From Nitratidesulfovibrio sp. SRB-5 (GTDB lineage: Bacteria > Desulfobacterota > Desulfovibrionia > Desulfovibrionales > Desulfovibrionaceae), in the NCBI RefSeq assembly GCF_019931275.1, contig NZ_JAIOTY010000002.1, forward strand, positions 248,001-312,000: 64,000 bases of DNA, in the 5' to 3' direction. Made by a program: the position numbers and the translations under genes. Below the pieces are notes generated by a model. It searched no databases. It saw nothing but the letters and a program-made list of their open reading frames with translations, and was not told the origin of the DNA. This document shows, piece by piece, positions 7,537 through 15,807 of this stretch. Numbering within the stretch: position 1 is the first letter of the stretch; the number at the start of each line of letters is the position of its first letter.

Positions 7537-8802
7537 ATGAGCCTCACCGACGACAAGGAATCCCACTGGCGGGGGGATCACGTTGCCGCCAGCGCCGCCA
7601 AGGTTCCCCAGGTCACGGACGACGGCGCGCCCCAGCCTGCGCAGCCCGCAGTCGCATCCGCAGTCACGTCCGCAGTCACATCCGGGGGCGCAGCCGACCC
7701 GGAAGCGGCCCTGGCCGGGCGGCTTGGCCAGATCCGCCACGAGATCGACGGGCTGGATTCCGACCTGCTGAACCTGCTGAACCGCCGCGCCTCGCTGAGT
7801 CTGGAGGTGGGGCGCATCAAGGCCGACGACGCGGGCATCGTGTTCAAGCCCTTTCGCGAGCGCGAGGTGCTGGAAAATCTCATGGCCGCCAACGGCGGGC
7901 CACTGCCCAACGAGCACCTGCGTTCCATCTGGCGCGAGATTCTTTCGTCCTCGCGCAGCCTGCAACGGCCCCAGAAGGTGGCCTACCTTGGGCCGGAGGG
8001 CACCTTTTCGTACTTCGCGGGCGTGGAATTTCTCGGCAAGGCCGTGGAATACATGCCGCACAAGGATCTGGACGGGGTGTTCCGCGCTGTGCACGACAGG
8101 CAGTGCGAGCTTGGCGTGGTGCCGCTGGAAAATTCGCTGCACGGCACCGTGGGCCAGAGCCTGGACCTGTTCCTGTCGCACGAGGTATTCATCCAGTCCG
8201 AGCTGTTCTGCCGCATCAGCCATTGCCTGCTGACCACGGAAACCAGCCTGGCCGACGTGACCACGGTGTACTCGCACCCGCAGCCGCTGGCCCAGTGCGG
8301 CGGCTGGCTGCGTCAGGCCCTGCCCGGGGCGCGGATCATCCCGGCGGATTCCACCGCCTCCGCCGCGCGCCGCGTGGTGGGCGAAAAGGGCGCGGCGGCC
8401 ATCGGGCACCGCAGTCTGGCCGCGCTGCTGGGGCTGAACATCCTTGCGCGCGGCATAGAGGACCAGCCGGACAACTGGACGCGCTTCGTGGTCATCGGCC
8501 CCGCCCCGGCGGGCCAGCCCGGCACGGACAAGACCTCCATGCTGTTCTCCGTGCCGGACAGGCCCGGCGCGCTGGCAGAGGTGCTGAACCTGCTGGCCCG
8601 CGAAGGCATCAACATGAAGAAGCTGGAGTCGCGGCCCCTGCGCGGCGAAAAGTGGAAATACGTGTTCTTCGTGGACGTGGAATGCGACCTTGGCAACGAG
8701 GACTATGGCCGGGTGGTGCATGAACTGCGCAGGCTGTGTCATACGTTGCGCATCCTCGGGAGCTACCCCGCCGGGCCGCAGCTGGACATGAGTCGAGATT
8801 GA
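7537..8802 (+). CDS. pheA: Bifunctional chorismate mutase/prephenate dehydratase (P-protein)
   Basis: 421 residues; ATG at 7537 after CGGAGGACGCGGCC. A ~60-residue Ala/Val/Ser-rich N-terminal extension precedes an AroQ-type chorismate mutase (about residues 62-145, with RLGQIRHEIDGLDSDLLNLLNRRA). Then comes the prephenate dehydratase domain (GPEGTFSY, VPLENSLHGTVG, NWTRFVVIG) and a C-terminal ACT domain (about 335-415) with LESRPLRGEKWKYVFFVD, the conserved ESRP phenylalanine-binding motif. The enzyme converts chorismate to phenylpyruvate and should be feedback-inhibited by Phe through the ACT domain. It is third in the aromatic operon; hairpin element copy 2 starts right after its stop. Confidence 0.95.
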   Translation: MSLTDDKESHWRGDHVAASAAKVPQVTDDGAPQPAQPAVASAVTSAVTSGGAADPEAALAGRLGQIRHEIDGLDSDLLNLLNRRASLSLEVGRIKADDAGIVFKPFREREVLENLMAANGGPLPNEHLRSIWREILSSSRSLQRPQKVAYLGPEGTFSYFAGVEFLGKAVEYMPHKDLDGVFRAVHDRQCELGVVPLENSLHGTVGQSLDLFLSHEVFIQSELFCRISHCLLTTETSLADVTTVYSHPQPLAQCGGWLRQALPGARIIPADSTASAARRVVGEKGAAAIGHRSLAALLGLNILARGIEDQPDNWTRFVVIGPAPAGQPGTDKTSMLFSVPDRPGALAEVLNLLAREGINMKKLESRPLRGEKWKYVFFVDVECDLGNEDYGRVVHELRRLCHTLRILGSYPAGPQLDMSRD

Positions 8803-8998
8803 CGCGGCGCGGCCTTTTGCCCTCTGGCAGACCGACCCAAAGGGCGCGAAGCGTGGCCGTTAGACGAGCTTGCGAGTCTTACGGCCATCGAGAGCAGAGC
8901 GTCAGGCGTCGCCTTTCCTTCGGGTCACGTACCGAAGAGTACGCTCCCCTCTTGAAAGGCTCGCCTTTCTTGCCAGAGAACAAAAAAACGCACCGCGC
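8803..8998 (+). repeat. Stop-codon-associated hairpin element, copy 2 (long variant)
   Basis: Starts immediately after the pheA stop codon. The basal stem is CTCTGGC/GCCAGAG, flanked by the usual CTTTTGCC and AACAAAA. The 3' half holds the conserved GCGTCAGGCGTCGC, an apical stem CTTTCC/GAAAGG, GTCACGTACCGAAGAGTACGC and CTCGCCTTTCTT. An extra ~60 bases beginning ACCGACCCAAAGGGCGCG is inserted, as in copy 4. The rest of the 432-base gap before aroA holds palindrome family B. Confidence 0.75.
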
Positions 8999-9173
8999 GT
9001 GCCCCGGCGGCGCTGGCAGGCGCTCTCCGGGTAAATGAGTTCGAGCCGGATCATCTGACAGGGTGCATCCGGGTTGCGTCTCCTGCCCCCAAATAAAAAG
9101 TTTAGGGGGAGCGGCAGCCGTCAGGCGGGCGCGCAGCGCGAGCCTTACGGATGGCGACAGCAAAGCTGGGGGG

Positions 9174-9215
9174 CCGGGGGAAGGAGACCCTTTCCCCAAG
9201 GGGCCCTTCCCCCGG
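9174..9215. repeat. GC-rich palindrome family B, copy 1
   Basis: Imperfect inverted repeat with arms like CCGGGGGAAGGAGACCC and GGGCCCTTCCCCCGG. About 75 bases upstream (9087-9111) lies the family's companion box, CCCCCAAAT...AAAAGTTTAGGGGGA. The same box-plus-palindrome arrangement is seen near 13735-13806 and 51313-51512. It ends 20 bases before the aroA start. Confidence 0.75.
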
Positions 9216-9234
9216 TACCTGCAAAGGAACTTTC

Positions 9235-10587
9235 ATGGAAACCAAGCGTGAAACCGTGACCGTGGCGGCCCCGCCGTCCAAGTCGGTGTCGCACCGCATG
9301 CTGATAGGGGCGGCGCTGGCCGCGGGTGATTCGGTGGTGGAACACGTGCTGGAAAGCCGCGACATCGAGCGCACGGCGGACATCTTGCGGGCGGCGGGCG
9401 CGCGCATTGAGCGCCAGGGCGACGGCAGGTTCGCGGTGTCGGGCGTGGCGGGCACGCCTGCGGGCGGGTTCGACGCGCCGGTATCGTGCGACGTGCACGA
9501 ATCGGGCACCACGTGCCGCCTGCTGACGGCGGTGCTGGCGGCGGGCAAGGGCCAGTTCCGCATCCACGGCGCGCCGCGGATGCACGAACGGCCCATCGGC
9601 GAACTGGTGGACGTGCTGCGCGGGCGCGGGGTGCGCGTTACCTATGAAGGCCGCGAAGGCTGCCCGCCCCTGCTCATCGATTCCGACGGCATGTCCGGCG
9701 GGTCGACGGCCATCGGCCTTGGCGAATCCAGCCAGTACCTGTCGGGCCTGCTGCTGGCCGCGCCGCTTACCAGCGGGCTGACCATCGAGGTTTCCGGCGA
9801 CAAGGTGGTCTCGTGGCCCTACGTGGCCCTGACCCTGCAGGCGCTGGAGGACTTCGGCATCGGCTTTCGCGTGGAAACGCGCGAGACCCCGCGCGGCAAG
9901 TGGCAGGCCGACGAATGGCGCACCCTGCGCGAAGTCCGTCCCGGCCTGGTGCGCTTCGTGGTGTCGCCGGGGGTGTACCGCGCGGGCAACTACCGGGTGG
10001 AGGGCGACTGGTCCAACGCCTCGTACTTTCTGGCTGCGGGGGCCGTGGGCCCGCGCCCGGTGCGCGTGGCGGGCTTGCGGGTGGATTCGTTGCAGGGCGA
10101 CCGGGCCATGCTGGACATCCTGGGCCGCATGGGCGCGCGCTTCGAGCGGGCCGACAACGGCGTGGTGGTGGCACCCTCCAGCCTGACCGGGGTGGAAGTG
10201 GACATGGGCCACTGCCCGGACCTGGTGCCCACGGTGGCGGCCACGGCGGCCTTTGCCCAGGGCGTGACCACCATCCGCAACGTGGCGCACCTGCGCATCA
10301 AGGAATGCGACCGGCTGTCCGCCCCGGCGGCGGAACTGCGCAAGGCCGGTGTGCGGGTGGAGGAACTGGACGACGGCCTCATCGTGCACGGTTCGCTGCG
10401 CAGCGGCGGCCCGGCCCCGGTTATTGACGAAAAAGTGATGCCATTTTTGTCATACGGAGACCATCGCATGGCCATGAGCCTTGCGCTTCTGGGCTTTGCC
10501 GGGGTACATGTGGTTCTGGACGACCCGGCCTGCGTGGCCAAGTCGTTCCCGCATTTCTGGAACGAGTGGGAAAAGGTGCGCGCATGA
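9235..10587 (+). CDS. aroA: 3-phosphoshikimate 1-carboxyvinyltransferase (EPSP synthase)
   Basis: 450 residues. The ATG at 9235 is preferred over an in-frame ATG at 9151 because it has a GCAAAGGAAC ribosome binding site and because the upstream codons fall inside palindrome family B. Conserved motifs: APPSKSVSHRM (residues ~11-21, PEP/S3P site), SGTTCRLL, GESSQYLSGLLLAAPL, and near the end HLRIKECDRL and YGDHRMAMSLALLGF. It transfers enolpyruvate from PEP to shikimate-3-phosphate. The stop overlaps the tyrA start (ATGA), so the two are translationally coupled. Confidence 0.96.
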   Translation: METKRETVTVAAPPSKSVSHRMLIGAALAAGDSVVEHVLESRDIERTADILRAAGARIERQGDGRFAVSGVAGTPAGGFDAPVSCDVHESGTTCRLLTAVLAAGKGQFRIHGAPRMHERPIGELVDVLRGRGVRVTYEGREGCPPLLIDSDGMSGGSTAIGLGESSQYLSGLLLAAPLTSGLTIEVSGDKVVSWPYVALTLQALEDFGIGFRVETRETPRGKWQADEWRTLREVRPGLVRFVVSPGVYRAGNYRVEGDWSNASYFLAAGAVGPRPVRVAGLRVDSLQGDRAMLDILGRMGARFERADNGVVVAPSSLTGVEVDMGHCPDLVPTVAATAAFAQGVTTIRNVAHLRIKECDRLSAPAAELRKAGVRVEELDDGLIVHGSLRSGGPAPVIDEKVMPFLSYGDHRMAMSLALLGFAGVHVVLDDPACVAKSFPHFWNEWEKVRA

Positions 10588-11375
10588 ACGCAGTGAAAAT
10601 CGCGCTGGTCGGCGCGGGGGGCCGCATGGGCCGCCTGTTCGCCGACAGGCTCTCCGCCGCGGGATACGCGGTGGGGGGCGTGGACCGTCCGCTGACGCAG
10701 GATGCCTTGCGTCATGCCGTGGACGGGGCCGCCGCCGTGCTGTTGTGCGTGCCCGTGGAAGTCATGGACGAGGTGCTGCGCCAGGTTGCCCCGCTGCTGA
10801 ACGGCATGCAGGTGCTGGCGGACATCACCTCCGTCAAGGTGCGCCCCATGCAGGTCATGGAGCGCCACTACGCGGGCCCCGTGGTGGGCACCCATCCGCT
10901 GTTCGGCCCGGTGCCGCCTGCGGGTGATCCTGCGGAGAACCTGCGCGTGGCCGTGACCCCCGGCGATGCGGCCCACGAAACGGACGTGGCGCTCATCGAG
11001 CGCGTGTTCGCCGACATGGGCTGCGTGCCCTTCCGCACCACGGCGGACGAGCATGACGAGGCCGCCGCCTGCATCCAGGGCCTCAACTTCATCACCAGCG
11101 TTGCCTACCTTGCCACGCTGGCCCACCGCGACGAGCTTACCCCCTTCATCACCCCCTCGTTCCGCCGCCGCCTCGACGCGGCGCGCAAGATGCTGACCGA
11201 GGACGCATCCCTCTTCGAAGGCATGTTCGAAGCCAATCCCCACAGCCAGACCGCTGTCCGCAGCTACCTGTCGTTCCTCAACTTCGCCGCCGCCGGCGAT
11301 GTGGACGTGCTGGTAGATCGCGCCCAGTGGTGGTGGCGTTCGCACACCGAAAGGGGAGGAGTGCGTCCGTCATAG
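10584..11375 (+). CDS. tyrA: Prephenate dehydrogenase, whose 3' end carries the trp attenuator's Trp codons
   Basis: 263 residues; ATG at 10584 overlaps the aroA TGA (ATGA). The N-terminal Rossmann motif is KIALVGAGGRMGRLF, followed by DITSVK, GTHPLFGP and a helical C-terminal dimerisation domain, as in TyrA dehydrogenases without a mutase domain. It makes 4-hydroxyphenylpyruvate for Tyr synthesis. The C-terminus is RAQWWWRSHTERGGVRPS: three consecutive TGG codons at 11328-11336 followed by 12 codons and a stop at 11373-11375. These Trp codons sit at the position of a trp leader peptide relative to the downstream terminator and trpE, so the end of the tyrA reading frame probably doubles as the sensor. 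Confidence 0.93.
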   Translation: MNAVKIALVGAGGRMGRLFADRLSAAGYAVGGVDRPLTQDALRHAVDGAAAVLLCVPVEVMDEVLRQVAPLLNGMQVLADITSVKVRPMQVMERHYAGPVVGTHPLFGPVPPAGDPAENLRVAVTPGDAAHETDVALIERVFADMGCVPFRTTADEHDEAAACIQGLNFITSVAYLATLAHRDELTPFITPSFRRRLDAARKMLTEDASLFEGMFEANPHSQTAVRSYLSFLNFAAAGDVDVLVDRAQWWWRSHTERGGVRPS

Positions 11376-11447
11376 CTGCACGCGAGTAGTAGAGTAACGG
11401 ACAAGGCAATAGTAGGCCGCGCTCCCGCCCCGGGAGCGCGGCTTTTT
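11328..11447 (+). promoter_or_regulatory. Tryptophan attenuator embedded in the tyrA 3' end
   Basis: The elements occur in the classical order. Trp codons TGG-TGG-TGG at 11328-11336. Segment 1 CGCAC (11341-11345) can pair with segment 2 GTGCG (11361-11365). Segment 2, GGAGTGCG (11358-11365) plus GGGG (11353-11356), can instead pair with segment 3, CGCGCTCC (11418-11425) plus CCCC (11428-11431), forming an antiterminator with one G-U pair. Segment 3 is the 5' arm of the terminator. A ribosome stalled on the Trp codons would mask segment 1 and favour 2:3; one finishing tyrA would cover segment 2 and favour termination. trpE starts at 11496. Confidence 0.75.
11416..11447 (+). terminator. Intrinsic terminator between tyrA and trpE
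   Basis: A perfect 12-bp stem (11416-11427 with 11431-11442), loop CCC, then TTTTT (11443-11447). It is the 3:4 hairpin of the proposed trp attenuator. Confidence 0.9.
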
Positions 11448-11495
11448 GTTTTCGATGCACCACTCACGGCACGCCGAACTTGAAGGAGAACCCAG

Positions 11496-13058
11496 ATGGA
11501 AATGCCCGAAATGCCCGCACAGGCCGAAGCCCCCGAAACGGCGAAGGCTCCCCAGGCTCCGGAAACCGCGCAAGCCCCGGCCAACGGCAACGGCTGCCCT
11601 TGCGCCACCACCGGTTCCGGGGACGATATCCCCGCGCTGCCCGAAGGCGGCGAGATCGTGCTGCGCCAGACGGGCCGCTGGCTGGAGGCCGACGTGGACA
11701 CCCCCATCAGCGTGTTCCTCGGCATGGTGGGGTCCGGGCAGGGCATCCTGCTGGAAAGCGCAGAGGTGGATGGCCGCTGGGGCCGGTACAGCGTCATCGC
11801 CTTCAACTTCCTGCTGCGTCTTGGCTGCCGCGACGGCAAGCTGGAAGTGGCCGTGCGCGACCCGCGCCTTGCCCCGCTGCGCAGGTTCGACGGCATGGGC
11901 TTCATTGAGGGCACCCGCGCGGTGATGCGCGCCCTGCGCATCGAGCCGGACGCGGCCTTTGCCGACCAGCCCCCCATCACCCGCGCCCTGTACGGCTACT
12001 TCGGCTACGGCGTGTCCGGGCTGTTCGAGCCCAAGCTGGCCAAGGTGCTGCCGACCTCGTCGGCGGAGGCCTGCCTGGCCCTGCCCGGCACCGTGGTGCT
12101 GTTCGACCACCTGTACAACCGGTTGTGCCAGCTTTCGCTCACCGACCTGCCCGGAGCCAGGGTGGACCGCAGCCAGGTGGACCGCACGCCGGAGCCGCCG
12201 GAAGTGGGCCCCGTGGTCAACGTGCCGGAACAGGCCGTGTACACCCGCGCCGTGGCCCGGGTGAAGGACATGATCCGTCAGGGCGAGGCCATCCAGGTGG
12301 TGCTGTCCACCCGCTTCCAGGCCTCGTTCAGCGGCGACCCGTTCACCCTGTACCGCCGCCTGCGCCGCATCAACCCATCGCCGTACATGTTCTTCATGCG
12401 GCTGCCCGGCGTCTCGCTGCTGGGGTCTTCGCCGGAAGTCATGGTGCGCTGCCGGGCCGACAAACTGCAGGTCAGCCCCATTGCGGGCACCCGCCCGCGC
12501 GGCACGGACGACGCCCACGACGCCGCACTGGCGCAGGAACTGCTGGAAGACCCCAAGGAACGCGCCGAGCACGTCATGCTGGTGGACCTTGGCCGCAACG
12601 ACCTTGGCCGCATCGCCGCGCCGGGCACTGTGCAGGTGGAACGGTTCATGGACGTGGAAAAGTTCTCGCACGTCATGCACCTGACCTCGCGCGTCACTGC
12701 CCAGATCGAGCCGGGCCGCGACGCGCTGGACGTGCTGGCCGCCACCTTCCCGGCGGGCACCGTCAGCGGCGCGCCCAAGGTGCGGGCCATGGAGATCATC
12801 TCCGAGGCGGAAGGCCTTGCGCGCGGCCCCTACGCCGGGGCCATCGGCTGGCTGGGGCTGGACCGGGGCAGCGTGAACCTGGACACGGGCATCACCATCC
12901 GCTCCCTGTGGGTGCGCGACGGGCAGGTGCACTGGCAGGCCGGCGCGGGCATCGTGTTCGATTCCGTGCCCGAGATGGAATGGAAGGAATGCAACAACAA
13001 GGCCGCCGTCATCCGCGCCGCAGTCACCGGAGGGGAATATGTTCCTGTTAATCGATAA
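11496..13058 (+). CDS. trpE: Anthranilate synthase component I
   Basis: 520 residues; ATG at 11496 after GAAGGAGAACCCAG. A ~50-residue Pro/Ala-rich extension precedes the usual domain. The Trp feedback-inhibition motif LLES is present (GILLESAEVDGRW, residues ~83-95). The chorismate-binding domain has AIQVVLSTRF, SPEVMVR, PIAGTRPRG, DLGRNDLGR, SGAPKVRAMEII and AGAIGWLGL. With TrpG it converts chorismate and glutamine to anthranilate. It overlaps trpG by 20 bases, and the trpG ribosome binding site GGAGGGG lies inside its 3' end. It is the first gene behind the Trp attenuator. Confidence 0.96.
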   Translation: MEMPEMPAQAEAPETAKAPQAPETAQAPANGNGCPCATTGSGDDIPALPEGGEIVLRQTGRWLEADVDTPISVFLGMVGSGQGILLESAEVDGRWGRYSVIAFNFLLRLGCRDGKLEVAVRDPRLAPLRRFDGMGFIEGTRAVMRALRIEPDAAFADQPPITRALYGYFGYGVSGLFEPKLAKVLPTSSAEACLALPGTVVLFDHLYNRLCQLSLTDLPGARVDRSQVDRTPEPPEVGPVVNVPEQAVYTRAVARVKDMIRQGEAIQVVLSTRFQASFSGDPFTLYRRLRRINPSPYMFFMRLPGVSLLGSSPEVMVRCRADKLQVSPIAGTRPRGTDDAHDAALAQELLEDPKERAEHVMLVDLGRNDLGRIAAPGTVQVERFMDVEKFSHVMHLTSRVTAQIEPGRDALDVLAATFPAGTVSGAPKVRAMEIISEAEGLARGPYAGAIGWLGLDRGSVNLDTGITIRSLWVRDGQVHWQAGAGIVFDSVPEMEWKECNNKAAVIRAAVTGGEYVPVNR

Positions 13059-13617
13059 CTACGACTCGTTCACCTTCAATCTGGTGCAGGCGTTCTACGG
13101 CCTCGGGCTGCATCCGGTGGTGGTCCGCAACGACGACCCCGCCGTGCCCGCCATGGCCGAAGACCCGGCGCTGGAAATGGTGTGCATCTCGCCTGGCCCC
13201 AGCCACCCCCGCAACGCGGGATTCTGCCTCGATTTCCTGTCGCGCCTGCCGCACCGCGTGCCCGTGCTGGGCGTGTGCCTGGGCCATCAGGTGCTGGGCC
13301 TGTTCGCCGGGGCCACCGTGGATGTGGGCCCGCGCATCATGCACGGCAAGACCTCGGACATCACCCACGACGGGCAGGGCCTGTTCCACGGCGTGCCCAG
13401 CCCCATGCAGGTGGGCCGCTACCACTCGCTCATCGTGCACGCCGAGGAACGCCCCGACCTGCTGGCCGTAACCGCCCGCGCCCCCGAAGGCGAGGTGATG
13501 GCCCTGCGCTACACCGACCGCCCGTGGGTGGGCGTGCAGTTTCACCCCGAATCCGTGCTGACCCCCGACGGCGTGCGCATGCTCGCCAACTTTCCCGCCC
13601 AGGTGGCGGGGAAGTAA
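13039..13617 (+). CDS. trpG: Anthranilate synthase component II (glutamine amidotransferase)
   Basis: 192 residues, the normal length for an unfused TrpG. Class I amidotransferase motifs: LLIDNYDSFTFNL at the start, SPGPSHP, the nucleophile loop VLGVCLGHQ (Cys ~76), and the His/Glu dyad in VGVQFHPESVLTP. It supplies ammonia to TrpE. The start is inside trpE (20-base overlap), implying coupled translation. A 215-base gap with a composite repeat separates it from trpD. Confidence 0.96.
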   Translation: MFLLIDNYDSFTFNLVQAFYGLGLHPVVVRNDDPAVPAMAEDPALEMVCISPGPSHPRNAGFCLDFLSRLPHRVPVLGVCLGHQVLGLFAGATVDVGPRIMHGKTSDITHDGQGLFHGVPSPMQVGRYHSLIVHAEERPDLLAVTARAPEGEVMALRYTDRPWVGVQFHPESVLTPDGVRMLANFPAQVAGK

Positions 13618-13618
13618 A

Positions 13619-13806
13619 AGCGGGGCTCCGCCCCGCGCCCCGCAAGGGGGCGGTGGCCCCCTTGACCCCTTGTGCGGGACCGGTTCGCACTACGTGCGAT
13701 CCGGTCCCGGCAGCAACCGCAACGGGCAACCAACCCCCAATCGAAAAGTTTGGGGGGATGGGGGTTCGGGGGAAGGGGACCCTTTCCAAAGGGTCCCTTC
13801 CCCCGG
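13619..13806. repeat. Composite intergenic repeat with three hairpins (includes palindrome family B copy 2)
   Basis: Three consecutive structures fill the trpG-trpD gap. The first is a GCGGGG/CCCCGC hairpin at ~13620-13637. The second (13676-13708) has 15-base arms GGGACCGG(T)TCGCAC and GTGCGA(T)CCGGTCCC around TAC. The third is the family B palindrome 13767-13806, with CGGGGGAAGGGGACCC arms. The family's companion box CCCCCAATCGAAAAGTTTGG lies before it. No T-tract follows any of them, so read-through into trpD is expected. Confidence 0.8.
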
Positions 13807-13832
13807 TGGCTCCCAGATTAAGGAGACAGCAA

Positions 13833-14849
13833 ATGCAGACCGCAACGTCTACCATACTGGAAACACTGGCCACGGGCATGGACCTTGCGCCGGAGCTGGC
13901 CGAGGCCGGGTTCTCGCGCCTGATGGACGGCGAGATGACCTGCGCGCAGGCGGGGTCGTTCCTGATGGGCCTGCGCATGAAGGGCGAGACCCCGCAGGAG
14001 CTCACCGAGGCGGTGCGCGCCGCGCTGGCCCGCGCCGTGCGGGTGACCGGCATTGACGGCCCCACCATCGACATCGTGGGCACCGGCGGTGATGGCCGCT
14101 CGTCGTTCAACTGCTCCACGGCCACGGCGCTGACCTTGGCGGGCATGGGCCACCGGGTGGTCAAGCACGGCAACCGCGCGGTGTCGTCCTCGTGCGGGGC
14201 GGCGGACGCGGTGGAGGGCCTGGGCCTGCCGCTGGAACTGGACCCGGAGGACGTGCGCGCGCTGGTGGCGCAGCGCAACTTCGCCTTCCTGTTCGCGCCG
14301 CGCTTTCACCCGGCGTTCCGCAACGTCATGCCCATCCGGCGCGAACTGGGCGTGCGCACCCTGTTCAACCTGCTGGGGCCGCTGCTCAACCCGGCCCGGC
14401 CCAGCCACATGCTGCTGGGCGTGGCCCGCGCCGAACTGCTGCCCCTGATGGCCCGCACCCTGCTGCTGACCGGCGTGCGCCGGGCGGCGGTGGTGCATGG
14501 CGCGGGCGGCTACGACGAACTGACACCCATGGGCCCCGCGCACATCATGCTGCTGGAGGGCGACGGCCAAGGCCACGGCACGCTGACGGAAATCAGCGTG
14601 GACCCGGCGGACTACGGCATCGCGCCCTGCACCCCGGAAGAACTGGCCGTGCCCGACCGCGACACCGCCGTGCGGGTGCTGCGCGAACTGCTGTCCGGCG
14701 GCGGCCCCGCCCCCATGCGCGACATGCTGGTGCTGAACGTGGGCATGGCCCTGCACCTGCTGGAGCCGGGGCTGGCCCTGCCCGACGCCATGGCCGCCGC
14801 GCGGCTGGCCCTTGCCGCCGGGGCAGGGGGGAAGGTGCTGCATGCTTGA
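13833..14849 (+). CDS. trpD: Anthranilate phosphoribosyltransferase
   Basis: 338 residues; ATG at 13833 after AAGGAGACAGCAA. PRPP and anthranilate motifs are intact: DIVGTGGDGRSSFNCSTATAL (PRPP loop, residues ~79-99), VVKHGNRAVSSSCGAADAVEGLG, FHPAFRNVMPIRRELGVRTLFN and LLGPLLNP. It joins anthranilate to PRPP. Its last bases overlap the trpC start by 8 bases. Confidence 0.96.
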   Translation: MQTATSTILETLATGMDLAPELAEAGFSRLMDGEMTCAQAGSFLMGLRMKGETPQELTEAVRAALARAVRVTGIDGPTIDIVGTGGDGRSSFNCSTATALTLAGMGHRVVKHGNRAVSSSCGAADAVEGLGLPLELDPEDVRALVAQRNFAFLFAPRFHPAFRNVMPIRRELGVRTLFNLLGPLLNPARPSHMLLGVARAELLPLMARTLLLTGVRRAAVVHGAGGYDELTPMGPAHIMLLEGDGQGHGTLTEISVDPADYGIAPCTPEELAVPDRDTAVRVLRELLSGGGPAPMRDMLVLNVGMALHLLEPGLALPDAMAAARLALAAGAGGKVLHA

Positions 14850-15807
14850 TCGTTTCCGCATCGCCAAGCAGCCGGAACTGGAACGGCTGCGCAAGCTGGC
14901 CGAGGCGGGCGGGATGCCCGCGCCGCTGGCGTCCGGGACAGGTGGCGGCACACCGCGCCCCGACTTCCTGCGGGCGCTGCGGGACCGCACCGGCTACCCC
15001 GATGCGCCGGTGGCGGTCATCGCGGAGTACAAGCGCGCCTCGCCCTCGCGCGGGGTCATCGAGACGGGCGTCTCGCCCGAGGATGCGGCCACGGCCTACG
15101 CGTCCGCCGGGGCCACGGCCATCTCGGTGCTGACCGAGGAGCAGTACTTCGGCGGCGACCTGGCCTATCTGGGGCGCATGGCCGGGGTGAATCCTGATGT
15201 TCCCCTGTTGCGCAAGGACTTCATCATGGACCCGTTGCAGGTGGCGGCCACGGCGGTCACCCCGGCGGCGGCGCTGCTGCTGATCGTGCGGCTGACGCCC
15301 GATGCGCGCACCCTGCGCGACCTGCGCGAGCAGGCCGAAACGCACGGCATGCACGCCGTGGTGGAGATCTTCGACGAGGCGGATCTGGCGCTGGCGCGCG
15401 AATCCGGCGCACGGATCATTCAGGTGAACAACCGCGATCTGGAAACCCTTGCCGTGGACCGCACCGCCTGTCTGCGACTGGGGCCGTTGCGCGCCCCCGG
15501 CGAGGTGTGGATTGCGGCCAGCGGCATCAGCGAGAACCGCCATCTGGCGGAAGCCGCCGCTGCCGGGTATGACGCGGCATTGGTGGGCACTGCGCTGATG
15601 GACGGCGGCGACCTCAAAGGCTCACTGATGCGGCTTCTGGGCCGCGAGGGCACTCCGTCCTTTCGTCCTCCGGCTGCGTCAGGCTGCGCCGCCTGCTCCG
15701 GTCACGTACGGTCGGAGTACGCTCCCTGCGCGTCGGGCTCGCCTTCCTTGCCGGAGAACGAAAATCCTGTCGTGCCAGATTGCAGCGAAACCGAAGGTGC
15801 GCAATGA
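14842..15807 (+). CDS. trpC: Indole-3-glycerol phosphate synthase with a repeat-derived C-terminal tail
   Basis: 321 residues from ATG 14842, which overlaps the trpD stop by 8 bases. The catalytic barrel covers residues ~1-268: VAVIAEYKRASPSRG, SVLTEEQYFGG, PLLRKDFIMDPLQV, VVEIFDEADL, IQVNNRDLETL, AASGIS and ALVGTALMDGGD. Normal enzymes end soon after this point. Here ~53 extra residues follow (from GTPSFRPPAASGCAA to the end), encoded by hairpin element copy 3 read in frame. The tail is Pro/Ser/Cys-rich and probably disordered; the catalytic core looks intact. The stop overlaps the trpF start (ATGA). Confidence 0.94.
   Translation: MLDRFRIAKQPELERLRKLAEAGGMPAPLASGTGGGTPRPDFLRALRDRTGYPDAPVAVIAEYKRASPSRGVIETGVSPEDAATAYASAGATAISVLTEEQYFGGDLAYLGRMAGVNPDVPLLRKDFIMDPLQVAATAVTPAAALLLIVRLTPDARTLRDLREQAETHGMHAVVEIFDEADLALARESGARIIQVNNRDLETLAVDRTACLRLGPLRAPGEVWIAASGISENRHLAEAAAAGYDAALVGTALMDGGDLKGSLMRLLGREGTPSFRPPAASGCAACSGHVRSEYAPCASGSPSLPENENPVVPDCSETEGAQ
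15649..15776 (+). repeat. Stop-codon-associated hairpin element, copy 3, inside the trpC reading frame
   Basis: Outer pairs GGCAC/GTGCC (15649-15653 with 15772-15776) and basal stem CTCCGGC/GCCGGAG (15668-15674 with 15750-15756) enclose TGCGTCAGGCTGCGC, GTCACGTACGGTCGGAGTACGCTCC and CTCGCCTTCCTT. Compared with copy 1 the basal stem has changed on both sides (T to C on one, A to G on the other), keeping the pair. Unlike the other copies it is not preceded by a stop codon: it extends trpC. Confidence 0.85.

Noticed and set aside
9151-9234. An aroA start at 9151
   Set aside because: The extra residues would be translated palindrome family B, and the better ribosome binding site and conserved N-terminus point to 9235.
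13676-13806. Hairpins between trpG and trpD as transcription terminators
   Set aside because: None has a T-tract, and trpD-trpA lack another convincing promoter, so they are treated as repeats that are read through.
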